The notes beneath the pieces were generated by a model. The model was given only the letters and a program-made list of their open reading frames with translations. It had not been told where the DNA came from and searched no databases. DNA of 64,000 nt. It comes from Ahrensia sp. (GTDB lineage: Bacteria; Pseudomonadota; Alphaproteobacteria; Rhizobiales; Rhizobiaceae). Shown here piece after piece: positions 54,245-63,911 of this stretch (the first letter of the stretch is position 1; each line of letters begins with the position of its first letter). Made by a program: the position numbers and the translations under genes. The stretch is taken from positions 61,829-125,828 of the forward strand of contig NZXU01000096.1 in NCBI GenBank assembly GCA_002698425.1, in the 5' to 3' direction.

Positions 54245-54263
54245 TTAGCCGTTCATTAACCAT
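54245..54263 (-). promoter_or_regulatory. CtrA-like box upstream of small peptide 2
   Basis: TTAG-N7-TTAACCAT on the plus strand, ending 71 bases before the ATG, exactly as for small peptide 1. Flanking words CGTGAACATG and GGAGATTAG are also conserved between the two upstream regions. Confidence 0.5.
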
Positions 54264-54279
54264 GACCCTGTGCAGGGCG

Positions 54280-55269
54280 TCACATCCCGAAAACCCCGGC
54301 GTCCTGCATCGCCGCTTGCCGTTCGGCCGGTCCGGACGTCGACAATCCGTCGAAAATCAGGTCCCGCAGCCGGATCGCCAGCGGGCTTAGAGTGTGGGTC
54401 TTCAGGGAAATCAGGTGATACGGGTTGATGATGATCGGCTCTTCGAGGTCGAGCGCGACGAAGCGGCCATCCGCGCCGGCCGGGGCGACGAGGTCGGCCA
54501 CCTCGCGCGTGATCGGCGCGATGGCGTCCGTCGAATCCAGGTAACCGATCATCACCAGCAGCGATGTCGTGTTGACTATCTCCGAGGGCAGCGAAATGCC
54601 CGACGAATAGAAGACCTCCTCGACCGCCTGGCGCATCGGCGTGTGGGGCGCCTGGATGACCCACTCCCAGCCTTCCAGATCCTCCGGCTTCAACGGGCCC
54701 AGTTGCGTCAGCGGATGGTCCCGCCGGACCAGGATGCGGATCACCTCGACCCGGCCCCGCTTCACCGCGAATTGCCGCGGGTCGGTCCCGGGCGGAATGC
54801 GTGACAGGACGAAATCGTACTCGCCATGCAGCAGCCGGTCGATCAAGACGTCGCTCGGCGCGACATCGACATGGATGTCGGCGCCGGCCGTGACCTTCTT
54901 CAGGTTCTGGATGGCCGGAACCACGAAACCGACCGCGCCCCCCGTCACCGATCCGACCCTGACCGTCCCGGCGCGGCCGGACACCGCGGCGCCCGTTTCG
55001 GTCAGCGTCTGGTCGAGGCTGCGCAGCAGGCTGTTGGCGTTGCGCGCCAGCGTTTCCCCGATCGGCGTCGGCGTCATGCCCTTCGGGTGGCGGACGAACA
55101 GCGCGGCCCCGATCACGGTCTCGAGCCGGGCCAGCAGGCGTGACGCGGCGGGCTGCGTGACGGCGAGCCGCTCGGCGGCGAGCGCCAGCTGTCCGGTATC
55201 GGCAATGGCCTGCACCAGCCGGAAGTCCCGCAATTGCAATCGGTTCGCGAGGTTTTGCATGAACTGCAT
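54280..55269 (-). CDS. gbpR: LysR-type regulator GbpR
   Basis: This 329-aa LysR protein has an N-terminal winged helix-turn-helix (LRDFRLVQAIADTGQLALAAERL, then VTQPAASRLLARLE) and a periplasmic-binding-like effector domain. It is divergent from chvE-gguAB, the arrangement of Agrobacterium gbpR, which activates chvE in response to L-arabinose, D-galactose and D-fucose. The start is ATG 55269, or 55260 (three codons in). A TGCATA-N10-TATGCA site overlaps its start region and is the likely operator. Confidence 0.85.
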   Translation of the reverse strand: MQFMQNLANRLQLRDFRLVQAIADTGQLALAAERLAVTQPAASRLLARLETVIGAALFVRHPKGMTPTPIGETLARNANSLLRSLDQTLTETGAAVSGRAGTVRVGSVTGGAVGFVVPAIQNLKKVTAGADIHVDVAPSDVLIDRLLHGEYDFVLSRIPPGTDPRQFAVKRGRVEVIRILVRRDHPLTQLGPLKPEDLEGWEWVIQAPHTPMRQAVEEVFYSSGISLPSEIVNTTSLLVMIGYLDSTDAIAPITREVADLVAPAGADGRFVALDLEEPIIINPYHLISLKTHTLSPLAIRLRDLIFDGLSTSGPAERQAAMQDAGVFGM

Positions 55270-55309
55270 ATCAATTCTGGTATGCAGATTGTCAATCTAA
55301 TTAATTGAT
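55265..55309. promoter_or_regulatory. Candidate GbpR operator region
   Basis: TGCATA (55265-55270) and TATGCA (55281-55286) form a perfect inverted repeat with a 10-base spacer. ATCAATT (55270-55276) and AATTGAT (55303-55309) form a second, overlapping pair. LysR proteins bind such extended sites between divergent genes; assignment to GbpR rests on position. Confidence 0.5.
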
Positions 55310-55365
55310 AGGCAAGCAGGAGCGGCATTAGCTTGGCGTCCGGGTCTGAAACACCCGTCACCGGA

Positions 55366-55392
55366 CCGTCAGCGAGGAGGAATTGCTGACGG
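55366..55392 (+). promoter_or_regulatory. Leader hairpin upstream of chvE
   Basis: CCGTCAGC (55366-55373) and GCTGACGG (55385-55392) form a perfect 8-bp stem whose 11-base loop is GAGGAGGAATT, an SD-like sequence. The true ribosome site GGGAGGAATTC lies about 20 bases further on, directly before ATG 55419. Confidence 0.5.
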
Positions 55393-55418
55393 CGACGTCG
55401 CTTCTCTGGGAGGAATTC

Positions 55419-56486
55419 ATGAGGAAACTGGTTTCCCTGCTGACCGCGCTTGCCTTTGGCGCGGTTACATTCGCCGTTCCGGCGCTGGCACAGGACAAGG
55501 GCACGATCGGCATCGCCATGCCGACGAAATCGTCCGCGCGCTGGATCTCGGACGGCAATTCGATGGTCAAGCAGTTCGAGGACGCCGGCTACAGCGCCGA
55601 TCTTCAATATGCCGAGGATGACATCCCGAACCAGCTCGCGCAGATCGAGAACATGATCACCAAGGAGGTCGATGCGCTGGTGATCGCCGCCATCGACGGC
55701 ACGACTCTGTCCAACGCGCTTGCCAACGCCGCGGCGCTCGGCATTCCGGTCATCGCCTATGACCGGCTGATCCGCGACAGCCCGGATGTCGACTATTACG
55801 CCACCTTCGACAATTTCAAGGTCGGCGTGCAACAGGCCAATTCGCTGGTCGCTGGCCTCGAGGAACGGTTCCCGGATGTCAGCCCGTGGAATGTGGAACT
55901 GTTCGGCGGCTCGCCCGACGATAACAACGCCTATTTCTTCTACAATGGCGGGATGAGCGTGCTTCAGCCGCTGATCGACGACGGCAAGATCAACATCGTC
56001 TCCGGCCAGATGGGCATGGACACGGTCGGCACGCTGCGCTGGGACGGCGCGGTCGCGCAGGCTCGCATGGATAATCTCCTGTCCGCGCATTACACCGACA
56101 CCCAGCTCCACGGCGTACTGTCGCCCTATGACGGCCTGTCGATCGGCATCCTGTCCTCGCTGAAAGGCGTCGGTTACGGGTCCGGCGACCAGCAAATGCC
56201 GATCGTGACCGGGCAGGACGCCGAAGTCCCGTCGGTGAAGTCGATCCTCGCCGGCGAGCAATATTCGACCGTCTTCAAGGATACGCGCGAACTGGCCCGC
56301 GTCACCGTCGGCATGGTCGATTCCCTGCTGCAGGGCGGCGAGCCGGAGATCAACGACACCGAGACCTATGACAACGGCGTCAAGGTTGTGCCGTCCTATC
56401 TGCTCGAGCCGGTCTCGGTCGACGCTTCCAACTGGGAGGACGTCCTGGTGGGAAGCGGTTACTACACGATGGATCAGATCAAGTAG
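55419..56486 (+). CDS. chvE: ChvE/MmsB-type sugar-binding periplasmic protein
   Basis: This 355-aa protein has a signal peptide ([13 protein letters not shown], cleaved after PALA) and a periplasmic-binding fold of the ribose/xylose type: [49 protein letters not shown] and [14 protein letters not shown]. ChvE binds L-arabinose, D-galactose and related aldoses, and in Agrobacterium also signals to VirA. Its ABC partners follow. ATG 55419 follows GGGAGGAATTC. Confidence 0.94.
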   Translation: MRKLVSLLTALAFGAVTFAVPALAQDKGTIGIAMPTKSSARWISDGNSMVKQFEDAGYSADLQYAEDDIPNQLAQIENMITKEVDALVIAAIDGTTLSNALANAAALGIPVIAYDRLIRDSPDVDYYATFDNFKVGVQQANSLVAGLEERFPDVSPWNVELFGGSPDDNNAYFFYNGGMSVLQPLIDDGKINIVSGQMGMDTVGTLRWDGAVAQARMDNLLSAHYTDTQLHGVLSPYDGLSIGILSSLKGVGYGSGDQQMPIVTGQDAEVPSVKSILAGEQYSTVFKDTRELARVTVGMVDSLLQGGEPEINDTETYDNGVKVVPSYLLEPVSVDASNWEDVLVGSGYYTMDQIK

Positions 56487-56572
56487 TTCCCTCCCCGACC
56501 GAGCATGCTCCTTCCCGCCATGCCGAGGCGGGGAGGAGCGCAACCCGCCAACCTGTCGAGTAGACGCGTGTC

Positions 56573-58090
56573 ATGAGCACCCTTCTTGAAATGCGCGAGA
56601 TCACCAAGGAGTTTCCCGGCGTCCGGGCGCTCGACCGGGTGAGCGTCGCCGTGAAGCAGGGCGAGATCCATGCGATCTGCGGTGAGAACGGCGCCGGCAA
56701 GTCGACCCTGATGAAGGTTCTGTCGGGCGTTTATCCTGCCGGCAGCTACGAAGGCGAGATCGTCTATGAAGGCGAGCCGGTCGCCTTTCGCGACATTCGC
56801 GACAGCGAAGCCCGCGGCATCATCATCATTCACCAGGAACTGGCGCTCGTGCCGCAGCTTTCCGTCGCCGAGAACATCTTTCTCGGCAATGAACGCGCGG
56901 CGCGCGGCGTCATCGACTGGCACGAGACCAACAAGCGCACCGAAGCCCTGCTCGCCAAGGTCGGGCTCAGGGAGCCGCCGACCGTCAAGGTCGACAGCCT
57001 CGGCGTCGGCAAGCAGCAGCTCGTCGAGATCGCCAAGGCGCTGTCGAAGGACGTCAAGCTCCTGATCCTCGACGAGCCGACCGCCGCCCTGCAGGAAAAC
57101 GACAGCCGCAAGCTGCTCGACCTGATGCTCGAATTGAAGGCGCAGGGCGTTACCTGCATCATCATTTCCCACAAGCTCGGCGAGGTCCGCTATGTCGCCG
57201 ACACGGTGACCGTGATCCGCGACGGAACGACCGTTTCGACGCTGGATGCACGCCAGGACCTCAGCGAGGACCGAATCGTCCGCGACATGGTCGGACGCGA
57301 CATGACCCATCGCTTTCCCGAGCATGCGCGCTCGCCGGGCGACATGCTGCTCGAGGTCGAGGACTGGAGCGTCTGGCACCCCGAACATGCGGAACGCCGC
57401 GTCATCAGGGATGCCTGTTTCACTGTGCGCGCCGGCGAGGTCGTCGGGATCGCCGGCCTCATGGGCTCCGGCCGCACCGAGCTCGCCATGTCCATCTTTG
57501 GCCGCAGCTATGGCCGCAATATCTCCGGGGAAATCCGGCTGCGCGGCAAGCCGATCGACGTCAGTACGGTTCCCCGCGCCATCGATGCCGGGCTCTCCTA
57601 TGTCACGGAGGATCGCAAGTCGCTCGGCCTCGTGCTGGACGAGACGGTCCGCTTCAACACCACTTTGGCCAATCTCCCCGGCGTCTCGTCCGGCGGCATT
57701 CTCAACCGCAACGAGGAAACGCGCGTCGCCGAGAAATACCGCGATGCGCTCGCGATCCGCACGCCGACCGTTTTCCAGAAAGTGGTCAACCTGTCCGGCG
57801 GCAACCAGCAGAAGGTGGTGCTCGCCAAATGGCTGAACACGGCGCCCGACGTGCTGATCCTGGACGAACCTACGCGCGGCATCGATGTCGGCGCGAAATA
57901 CGAGATCTACACGATCATCAACGAACTCGCCGCCGAGGGAAAAGGCGTGGTGATGATCTCGTCGGAAATGCCCGAACTGATCGGCATGTGCGACCGGATC
58001 TTCGTGATGAACGAAGGCGCGCTGGTCGGCGAACTCGCCGCCGCAGAGGCCAGCCAGGAGCGGATCATGTCGCTCATCGTCAATGAATAG
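56573..58090 (+). CDS. gguA: Sugar ABC transporter ATPase GguA
   Basis: This 505-aa double ATPase has a first domain with Walker A GENGAGKSTLMK, signature-like LGVGKQQLVEIAKAL and Walker B LLILDEPTAAL. The second domain has a degenerate Walker A (LMGSGRTELAMSI) and signature LSGGNQQKVVLAKW, as in ribose/xylose family importers. It energises uptake of ChvE-bound sugars. It starts 86 bases after chvE and is followed at once by gguB. Confidence 0.95.
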   Translation: MSTLLEMREITKEFPGVRALDRVSVAVKQGEIHAICGENGAGKSTLMKVLSGVYPAGSYEGEIVYEGEPVAFRDIRDSEARGIIIIHQELALVPQLSVAENIFLGNERAARGVIDWHETNKRTEALLAKVGLREPPTVKVDSLGVGKQQLVEIAKALSKDVKLLILDEPTAALQENDSRKLLDLMLELKAQGVTCIIISHKLGEVRYVADTVTVIRDGTTVSTLDARQDLSEDRIVRDMVGRDMTHRFPEHARSPGDMLLEVEDWSVWHPEHAERRVIRDACFTVRAGEVVGIAGLMGSGRTELAMSIFGRSYGRNISGEIRLRGKPIDVSTVPRAIDAGLSYVTEDRKSLGLVLDETVRFNTTLANLPGVSSGGILNRNEETRVAEKYRDALAIRTPTVFQKVVNLSGGNQQKVVLAKWLNTAPDVLILDEPTRGIDVGAKYEIYTIINELAAEGKGVVMISSEMPELIGMCDRIFVMNEGALVGELAAAEASQERIMSLIVNE

Positions 58091-58100
58091 GGAGGAAGGC

Positions 58101-59348
58101 GTGACCTTGGTTCAAGGCGGGGACGTCACCGAAAAATCCGATCGGCCGGCAAAGAGCATCGGCGACTATCTCTCGTCGCATCTGCGCGAATACGGGCTCC
58201 TCTTCGCGCTGATCGCCATTATGGCGTTCTTCCAGATCGTCACCGACGGCACCCTGTTGCGCGCGGTCAACGTCACCAATCTGCTGCTGCAGAACAGCTA
58301 TATCGTCATCATGGCGCTCGGCATGCTTGTCGTCATCGTGTCCGGCAATATCGACCTGTCGGTCGGCTCGGTCATGGGCTTCATCGGCGCGCTGGCAGCC
58401 GTGATGATCGTCCATTGGGAACAGTCGGTCTTCGTCACCGTCGTGGCGTGCCTTGTCACCGGCGCGTTGATCGGCGCCGCGCAGGGCTACTGGATCGCCT
58501 ATTGGAAGATACCCTCCTTCATCGTCACGCTCGCCGGGATGCTGGTCTTCCGGGGCCTGTCGCTCTGGCTTCTCGAAGGCCAGTCGGTCGGGCCGTTCCC
58601 GCGCGAATTCCAGGTCATCGCCAACGGCTTCGTTCCCGACATCTTTCCCGCGGGGGTGGGTGAAGCGCTGGCCGGCCTCTTCGATGTCCGCAGGCTGAAC
58701 GTCCTGGCGCTCGGCTTCGGCATCGTTGCGGCGGCCTCGCTGGTCTGGATCGGCCTGCGCCAGCGCGCCCGCAACCGCTCCTATGGCATCGTCGACGAGC
58801 CGCGCAGCTTCTTCATCGCCCGCAACGCCATCATCGCCGCCGCGATCGTCTTCATCACCTACAAGCTGTCGACCTTCCGCGGCCTGCCCAATGTGCTGCT
58901 GACCATGGGCGTCCTGACGATCATCTACGCCTTCCTGACGCAGAACACCGTGATCGGGCGCAGGGTCTATGCGCTCGGCGGCAACGCCAAGGCGGCGAAG
59001 CTCTCCGGCATCAAGACCGAGCGGCTGACCTTCCTCGCCTTCGTCAATATGGGCATTCTCGCGGCCGCGGCGGGTCTCGTCTTCGCCGCGCGGCTCAACA
59101 CCGCGACCCCGAAAGCGGGCTTCGCGCTCGAACTTGACGTCATCGCCGCGGTCTTCATCGGCGGCGCCTCCATGTCGGGCGGCGTCGGCACGATCGTCGG
59201 CGCGGTGGTCGGCGCGTTCCTGATGGGCGTCCTCAACAACGGCATGTCGATCATGGGCATCGGCATCGACTACCAGCAGATGATCAAGGGCCTCGTGCTG
59301 CTCGCCGCCGTCGTCTTCGATGTCTACAACAAGCAGAAGCAGGGCTGA
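58101..59348 (+). CDS. gguB: Sugar ABC transporter permease GguB
   Basis: This 415-aa permease of the branched-chain/ribose-type family has about ten hydrophobic segments, including ALGMLVVIVSGNIDLSVGSVMGF and the C-terminal LGGNAKAAKLSGIKTERLTF cytosolic loop that contacts the ATPase. I choose GTG 58101, preceded by GGGAGG at 5 bases, over ATG 58083, which overlaps the gguA stop region. Confidence 0.94.
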   Translation: MTLVQGGDVTEKSDRPAKSIGDYLSSHLREYGLLFALIAIMAFFQIVTDGTLLRAVNVTNLLLQNSYIVIMALGMLVVIVSGNIDLSVGSVMGFIGALAAVMIVHWEQSVFVTVVACLVTGALIGAAQGYWIAYWKIPSFIVTLAGMLVFRGLSLWLLEGQSVGPFPREFQVIANGFVPDIFPAGVGEALAGLFDVRRLNVLALGFGIVAAASLVWIGLRQRARNRSYGIVDEPRSFFIARNAIIAAAIVFITYKLSTFRGLPNVLLTMGVLTIIYAFLTQNTVIGRRVYALGGNAKAAKLSGIKTERLTFLAFVNMGILAAAAGLVFAARLNTATPKAGFALELDVIAAVFIGGASMSGGVGTIVGAVVGAFLMGVLNNGMSIMGIGIDYQQMIKGLVLLAAVVFDVYNKQKQG

Positions 59349-59355
59349 CACGGAT

Positions 59356-61098
59356 ATGAGCTTCACGCCGGCCAAATGGCCCCGCAGGCTTCGTTCGCAG
59401 GAATGGTTCGGCGGCACCGGCCGCGACCAGATCTACCATCGCGGCTGGATGAAGAACCAGGGCTTCCCGCACGACCTGTTCGACGGACGCCCGGTGATCG
59501 GCATCCTCAACACCTGGTCCGAGCTGACGCCCTGCAACGCCCATCTGCGCGATCTCGCCGAACGCGTGAAACACGGTATCTACGAGGCCGGTGGCTTCCC
59601 GGTCGAGGTTCCCGTTTTCTCGGCGGCCGAAAGTTCGTTTCGGCCGACCGCGATGATGTTCCGCAACCTCGCCGCCATGGCGGTGGAGGAGGCGATGCGC
59701 GGACAGCCGATGGACGGCGCCGTTCTGCTGGTCGGCTGCGACAAGACCACGCCGAGCCTGATGATGGGCGCGGCGTCGACCGACCTGCCTTCGATCGTCG
59801 TGACCGGCGGGCCGATGCTGAACGGCTATTTTCGCGGCGAACGCGTCGGATCGGGCACGCATCTGTGGAAGTTTTCCGAAGCCGTGAAGGCAGGCGAAAT
59901 GACGGCGGAGGATTTCCTCGAGGCCGAAGCCTCGATGTCCCGCTCGCCCGGTTCCTGCAACACGATGGGAACGGCGTCCTCGATGGCGTCGATGGCCGAA
60001 GCGCTCGGCATGGCCTTGTCGGGCAACGCCGCGATCCCCGCCGTCGACAGCCGCCGCCGCATGATGGCGCAGCTTTCCGGTCGCCGGATCGTGCAGATGG
60101 TCAAGGACGACCTGAAGCCCTCCGACGTGATGACGAAACAGGCCTTCGAGAACGCGATCCGCACCAATGGCGCGATCGGCGGCTCCACCAACGCGGTCAT
60201 CCACCTGCTGGCGATCGCCGGCCGCGTCGGCGTCGACCTGACGCTGGACGACTGGGACCGCTGCGGCCGCGACGTGGCGACCATCGTCAACCTGATGCCG
60301 TCGGGCGAATATCTGATGGAGGAGTTCTTCTATGCCGGCGGCCTGCCGGTCGTGTTGAAACGTCTGGGCGAGGCCGGCCTGCTGCACAGGCAAGCGCTGA
60401 CCGTCTCCGGCGGGGCGATCTGGGACCAGGTGAAGGACGTCGTGAACCACAACGAGGACGTCATCCTCCCGGTCGACAAGGCGCTGACCCAACAGGGCGG
60501 CATCGCGGTCCTCAGGGGCAATCTCGCCCCCAACGGCGCCGTCATCAAACCCTCCGCCGCCTCGCCCCATCTGCTGCAGCACCGCGGCCGCGCCGTCGTC
60601 TTCGACAACATCGACGACTACAAATCCCGCATCAACACCGACACCCTCGACGTCGACGAGACCTGCATTCTCGTTTTGAAGAATTGCGGGCCGAAAGGCT
60701 ATCCCGGCATGGCCGAGGTCGGGAACATGGGACTGCCGCCGAAGATCCTGAAGAAGGGTATCACCGACATGATCCGGATCTCGGATGCGCGCATGTCGGG
60801 CACCGCCTATGGCACGGTGATCCTGCATACCTCGCCCGAGGCGGCGACCGGCGGTCCGCTGGCGGCGGTCCGCAACGGCGACATGATCGAACTCGACGTG
60901 CCGGCGCGGCGGATTCACCTCGACATTTCGGACGAGGAGATGGCAGAGCGTCTGGCGCAGTGGACAGCGCCGGCGGACGCGCCCTCTTCCGGATACGCAT
61001 GGCTGCACCAGACCCATGTTCAGGGCGCGGATACCGGCGCCGACCTCGACTTCCTGAGAGGCAGCCGCGGCGCGCCGGTCGGAAGGGATTCGCACTGA
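59356..61098 (+). CDS. IlvD/Edd-family sugar acid dehydratase, probable L-arabinonate dehydratase
   Basis: This 580-aa Fe-S dehydratase has LVGCDKTTPSLMMGAASTD, SRSPGSCNTMGTASSM-type and NGAIGGSTNAVIHLL motifs; Cys residues at GCDKT and GSCNTMGT are cluster ligands. With the sugar importer and the following genes it fits L-arabinonate to L-2-keto-3-deoxyarabonate; D-fuconate or D-galactonate are alternatives. I start at ATG 59356. The TGA overlaps the next ATG. Confidence 0.88.
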   Translation: MSFTPAKWPRRLRSQEWFGGTGRDQIYHRGWMKNQGFPHDLFDGRPVIGILNTWSELTPCNAHLRDLAERVKHGIYEAGGFPVEVPVFSAAESSFRPTAMMFRNLAAMAVEEAMRGQPMDGAVLLVGCDKTTPSLMMGAASTDLPSIVVTGGPMLNGYFRGERVGSGTHLWKFSEAVKAGEMTAEDFLEAEASMSRSPGSCNTMGTASSMASMAEALGMALSGNAAIPAVDSRRRMMAQLSGRRIVQMVKDDLKPSDVMTKQAFENAIRTNGAIGGSTNAVIHLLAIAGRVGVDLTLDDWDRCGRDVATIVNLMPSGEYLMEEFFYAGGLPVVLKRLGEAGLLHRQALTVSGGAIWDQVKDVVNHNEDVILPVDKALTQQGGIAVLRGNLAPNGAVIKPSAASPHLLQHRGRAVVFDNIDDYKSRINTDTLDVDETCILVLKNCGPKGYPGMAEVGNMGLPPKILKKGITDMIRISDARMSGTAYGTVILHTSPEAATGGPLAAVRNGDMIELDVPARRIHLDISDEEMAERLAQWTAPADAPSSGYAWLHQTHVQGADTGADLDFLRGSRGAPVGRDSH

Positions 61099-62039
61099 TG
61101 AGCATGAAAATCGCCCTTGTCGGGATCGGGAAGATCGCGCGCGACCAGCATGTGCCGTCGATCGCGGCATCGCCCGATTGGGAGCTTGCCGCCACCGTGT
61201 CGCGGCACGGCGGCATCGATGGCGTCGAGGCGTTCACGGATCTGGATACGCTTCTCGAGAGGCGCCCGGATATAGAAATCGTCTCGCTCTGCCTGCCGCC
61301 GGTCCCGCGCTTCGCCTATGCCGCCGCCGCGCTGAAGGCCGGCCGCCATGTCATGCTCGAAAAGCCGCCTGGCGCGACGCTTTCCGAATGCCAGGCCCTC
61401 GAAGCGATGGCGCGCGATGCGGGCGTCTCGATCTACGCGACCTGGCATTCGCGGGAGGCGGCGCAGGTCTCCGCGGCCAAAGCGTGGTTGTGCGACAAGC
61501 GCCTGCGCGCGTTGACGGTCACCTGGAAGGAGGATGTGCGCCGCTGGCATCCGGGTCAGGAGTGGATTTGGCGGGCCGGCGGGCTCGGCGTGTTCGATCC
61601 CGGCATCAATGCTCTCTCCATCGTCACGGAGATCCTGCCCGACCCGGTCCACTTGACCGCCGCAACGCTGGAGTTCCCGGAAAATCGGGAAACGCCGATA
61701 GCGGCCTCGCTGACATTCGCCCACCTGCACGGCGCCGAGATGTCGGCCGTGTTCGACTGGCGTCAGGACGGCGACCAGATCTGGACGATCGAAGCGGTGA
61801 CCGACGCCGGAACGTTGCTGCTCGCCGACGGCGGAGCCCGTCTTGCCATTGATGGCGCGATCCAGGCCGAGACCGATGCGGACGGAAACCCGCTGCAGGG
61901 TGAATACCCCCGTCTCTACGCGAAGATGGCCGACCTGGTGCGCAAGGGTGGGATCGACATGGACCTCTCCCCGATGACCCACGTGGCTGACGCCTTCCTA
62001 CTCGGCCACCGCATCACGGTCGAGCCGTTCAACGAATAG
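61098..62039 (+). CDS. Gfo/Idh/MocA oxidoreductase, probable L-arabinose/D-galactose 1-dehydrogenase
   Basis: This 313-aa protein has an N-terminal Rossmann domain (KIALVGIGKIARDQHVPSIA), the family block HVMLEKPPGATLSEC with the conserved EKP lysine, and WRAGGLGVFDPGINALSI near the active site, as in D-galactose/L-arabinose 1-dehydrogenases. It oxidises the aldose at C1 to the lactone. It overlaps the dehydratase stop by one base and lies 12 bases before the KDA dehydratase gene. Confidence 0.88.
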   Translation: MSMKIALVGIGKIARDQHVPSIAASPDWELAATVSRHGGIDGVEAFTDLDTLLERRPDIEIVSLCLPPVPRFAYAAAALKAGRHVMLEKPPGATLSECQALEAMARDAGVSIYATWHSREAAQVSAAKAWLCDKRLRALTVTWKEDVRRWHPGQEWIWRAGGLGVFDPGINALSIVTEILPDPVHLTAATLEFPENRETPIAASLTFAHLHGAEMSAVFDWRQDGDQIWTIEAVTDAGTLLLADGGARLAIDGAIQAETDADGNPLQGEYPRLYAKMADLVRKGGIDMDLSPMTHVADAFLLGHRITVEPFNE

Positions 62040-62051
62040 AAGGACCTGACG

Positions 62052-62969
62052 ATGAAGCAGCCCCTCGCCGGAATCCTGCCGGTGGCGCCGACCCCCTTTC
62101 ACGCCGATGGCAGCGTCGACGAAGACGGCATGCGTCGCGTCATCGATTGCATGATCGATCAGGACGTCGACGCGATCTGCATCCTCGCCAACTATTCCGA
62201 GCAGTTCCTGCTGGCGGACGAGGAGCGCGCGCTGCTCATGCGCATCAGCCTCGAGCACGCCGCCGGTCGCGTGCCGGTTATCGTCACCATCAGCCATTTC
62301 TGGACCGACCTCGTCGCGCGCCGCGCGATGGATGCGGAAGCCATGGGTGCCGCGATGGTGATGATGATGCCGCCCTATCACGGCACCGGTCTGCAAGCCG
62401 CGCCGCAGGGCACTTTCGAGCATTTCAAGGCCGTCAATGACGCGATCTCGATCCCGATCATGGTTCAGGACGCGCCGCTGTCCGGGGTCAAACTGACGGT
62501 CGATCTGCTCGCCCGCATGGCGCGCGAGCTGGAGAATGTCTCCTATTTCAAGATTGAGTGCCCCTTCGCCGCCGACAAGCTGGCGGCGTTGATCGAGGCG
62601 GCCGGCGACCATATCAAAGGACCGTTCGACGGCGAGGAAGCGGTCACGCTGCTCGCCGACCTGGATGCCGGCGCGACGGGTACGATGACCTCGGCGATGT
62701 TCCCGGAAAAGATCCGGCCCATCGTTTCCGAATACCGCGCGGGCAATCTCGACGCCGCGCTCAATCGATGGAAACTCTGCCTGCCGCTGATCAACCATGA
62801 AAACCGGCAATGCGGCCTCCGCGCCGCCAAGACCATCTTCATGGAAGGCGGGGTGATCGGCAGCGATATGGTCCGGCATCCCCTGAAGCCGATGTCGCAA
62901 CGCACGCGCACCCGCCTGCTGGATCTCGCACGCGATCTCGATGTGCTCGCCTTGAACTGGGGCAAGTAG
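62052..62969 (+). CDS. DHDPS-family L-2-keto-3-deoxyarabonate dehydratase
   Basis: This 305-aa TIM-barrel protein of the dihydrodipicolinate synthase family has GILPVAPTPFHADGSVDEDG at the N-terminus and a Schiff-base Lys167 in VSYFKIE. In this context it most likely converts L-2-keto-3-deoxyarabonate to 2-oxoglutarate semialdehyde, rather than making dihydrodipicolinate. The annotation depends on the operon; sequence alone gives only the family. Confidence 0.85.
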   Translation: MKQPLAGILPVAPTPFHADGSVDEDGMRRVIDCMIDQDVDAICILANYSEQFLLADEERALLMRISLEHAAGRVPVIVTISHFWTDLVARRAMDAEAMGAAMVMMMPPYHGTGLQAAPQGTFEHFKAVNDAISIPIMVQDAPLSGVKLTVDLLARMARELENVSYFKIECPFAADKLAALIEAAGDHIKGPFDGEEAVTLLADLDAGATGTMTSAMFPEKIRPIVSEYRAGNLDAALNRWKLCLPLINHENRQCGLRAAKTIFMEGGVIGSDMVRHPLKPMSQRTRTRLLDLARDLDVLALNWGK

Positions 62970-62985
62970 AAAGGATGGCGCGGCC

Positions 62986-63897
62986 GTGACGATTGCCAAG
63001 GCGACAACGCAAAAGCTTCCCGCCGACCGATGCGAGCTCGGCGAAGGGCCGGGTTACGATCCGCGAACCGACACCGCATGGTGGTTCGATATCGTCGGCC
63101 GCAAGCTTTTCGAACATCGCTTCGCGACAGCCCGGACGATTGCACACGATCTTCCGCGCATGGCCTCCGTCGTGTCCGCAACCGATGACGGGCGGCAATT
63201 ACTCGCCATGGAGGACGGGTTATATCTTCGGGAATTGTCCGATGGCGCATTGGCGCTGCTAGCGCCCTTGGAGGCGGACAATCCCGTTACGCGCTCCAAC
63301 GACGGACGCGTCCATCCGTCCGGCAAACTTTGGATCGGCACCATGGGCAGGAATGCCGAATGGCAGGCCGGTACGATCTACTGGTTCGACGGCGCGGAAC
63401 TCCGCCCGCTTTTCCGCAAAATCACCATTCCGAACTCCATCTGCTTTTCGCCGGACGGCCGCACCGGCTATTTCGCCGATACGAGCCTCAACACCGTGTG
63501 GCGGATCGCGCTCGATGCGAAAACCGGATTGCCGACGGGCGAGCCGGGAGTGTTTCTCGGCGAAAAGGATCTGCCGCTCGGCGGCCATTTCGACGGATCC
63601 GTCACCGATGCCGACGGCAATCTTTGGAACGCGGCTTGGGGCGGCGGCGCCGTTACCGGTTACGCGCCCGACGGCCGGATCCTGCGCACCTATGAGGTTC
63701 CGGCCGCACGGACCAGTTGTCCGGCCTTTGTCGGCGCCGGCCTTGACCGGCTCCTCGTCACCACCGCCTGGCAGGGCCTCGACGCTGCAGCGCGCGCCTC
63801 CGATCCCGGCGCCGGCTTCACCTATGTCATCGATGGCGGCTTTGCCGGCCGGGCCGACCCGCCTTTCACAATGCCGCCACGAAACCACACCGAATGA
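62986..63897 (+). CDS. SMP-30/gluconolactonase-family sugar lactonase
   Basis: This 303-aa beta-propeller starts at GTG 62986. Metal-site blocks are CELGEGPGYD (Glu), SNDGRVHPSGKLWIGTMG (Asn), ITIPNSICFSPDGRTGYFAD (Asn, two parts) and GSVTDADGNLWNAAW (Asp). It likely opens L-arabinono-1,4-lactone, the product of the preceding dehydrogenase, completing the second step of the pathway. Confidence 0.9.
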   Translation: MTIAKATTQKLPADRCELGEGPGYDPRTDTAWWFDIVGRKLFEHRFATARTIAHDLPRMASVVSATDDGRQLLAMEDGLYLRELSDGALALLAPLEADNPVTRSNDGRVHPSGKLWIGTMGRNAEWQAGTIYWFDGAELRPLFRKITIPNSICFSPDGRTGYFADTSLNTVWRIALDAKTGLPTGEPGVFLGEKDLPLGGHFDGSVTDADGNLWNAAWGGGAVTGYAPDGRILRTYEVPAARTSCPAFVGAGLDRLLVTTAWQGLDAAARASDPGAGFTYVIDGGFAGRADPPFTMPPRNHTE

Positions 63898-63911
63898 CCG
63901 AAGGACATGAC

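Noticed and set aside
59376..61097. An upstream extension of the Gfo/Idh/MocA frame
   Set aside because: The extension lies inside the dehydratase gene; homology begins at ATG 61098, which overlaps the dehydratase stop.
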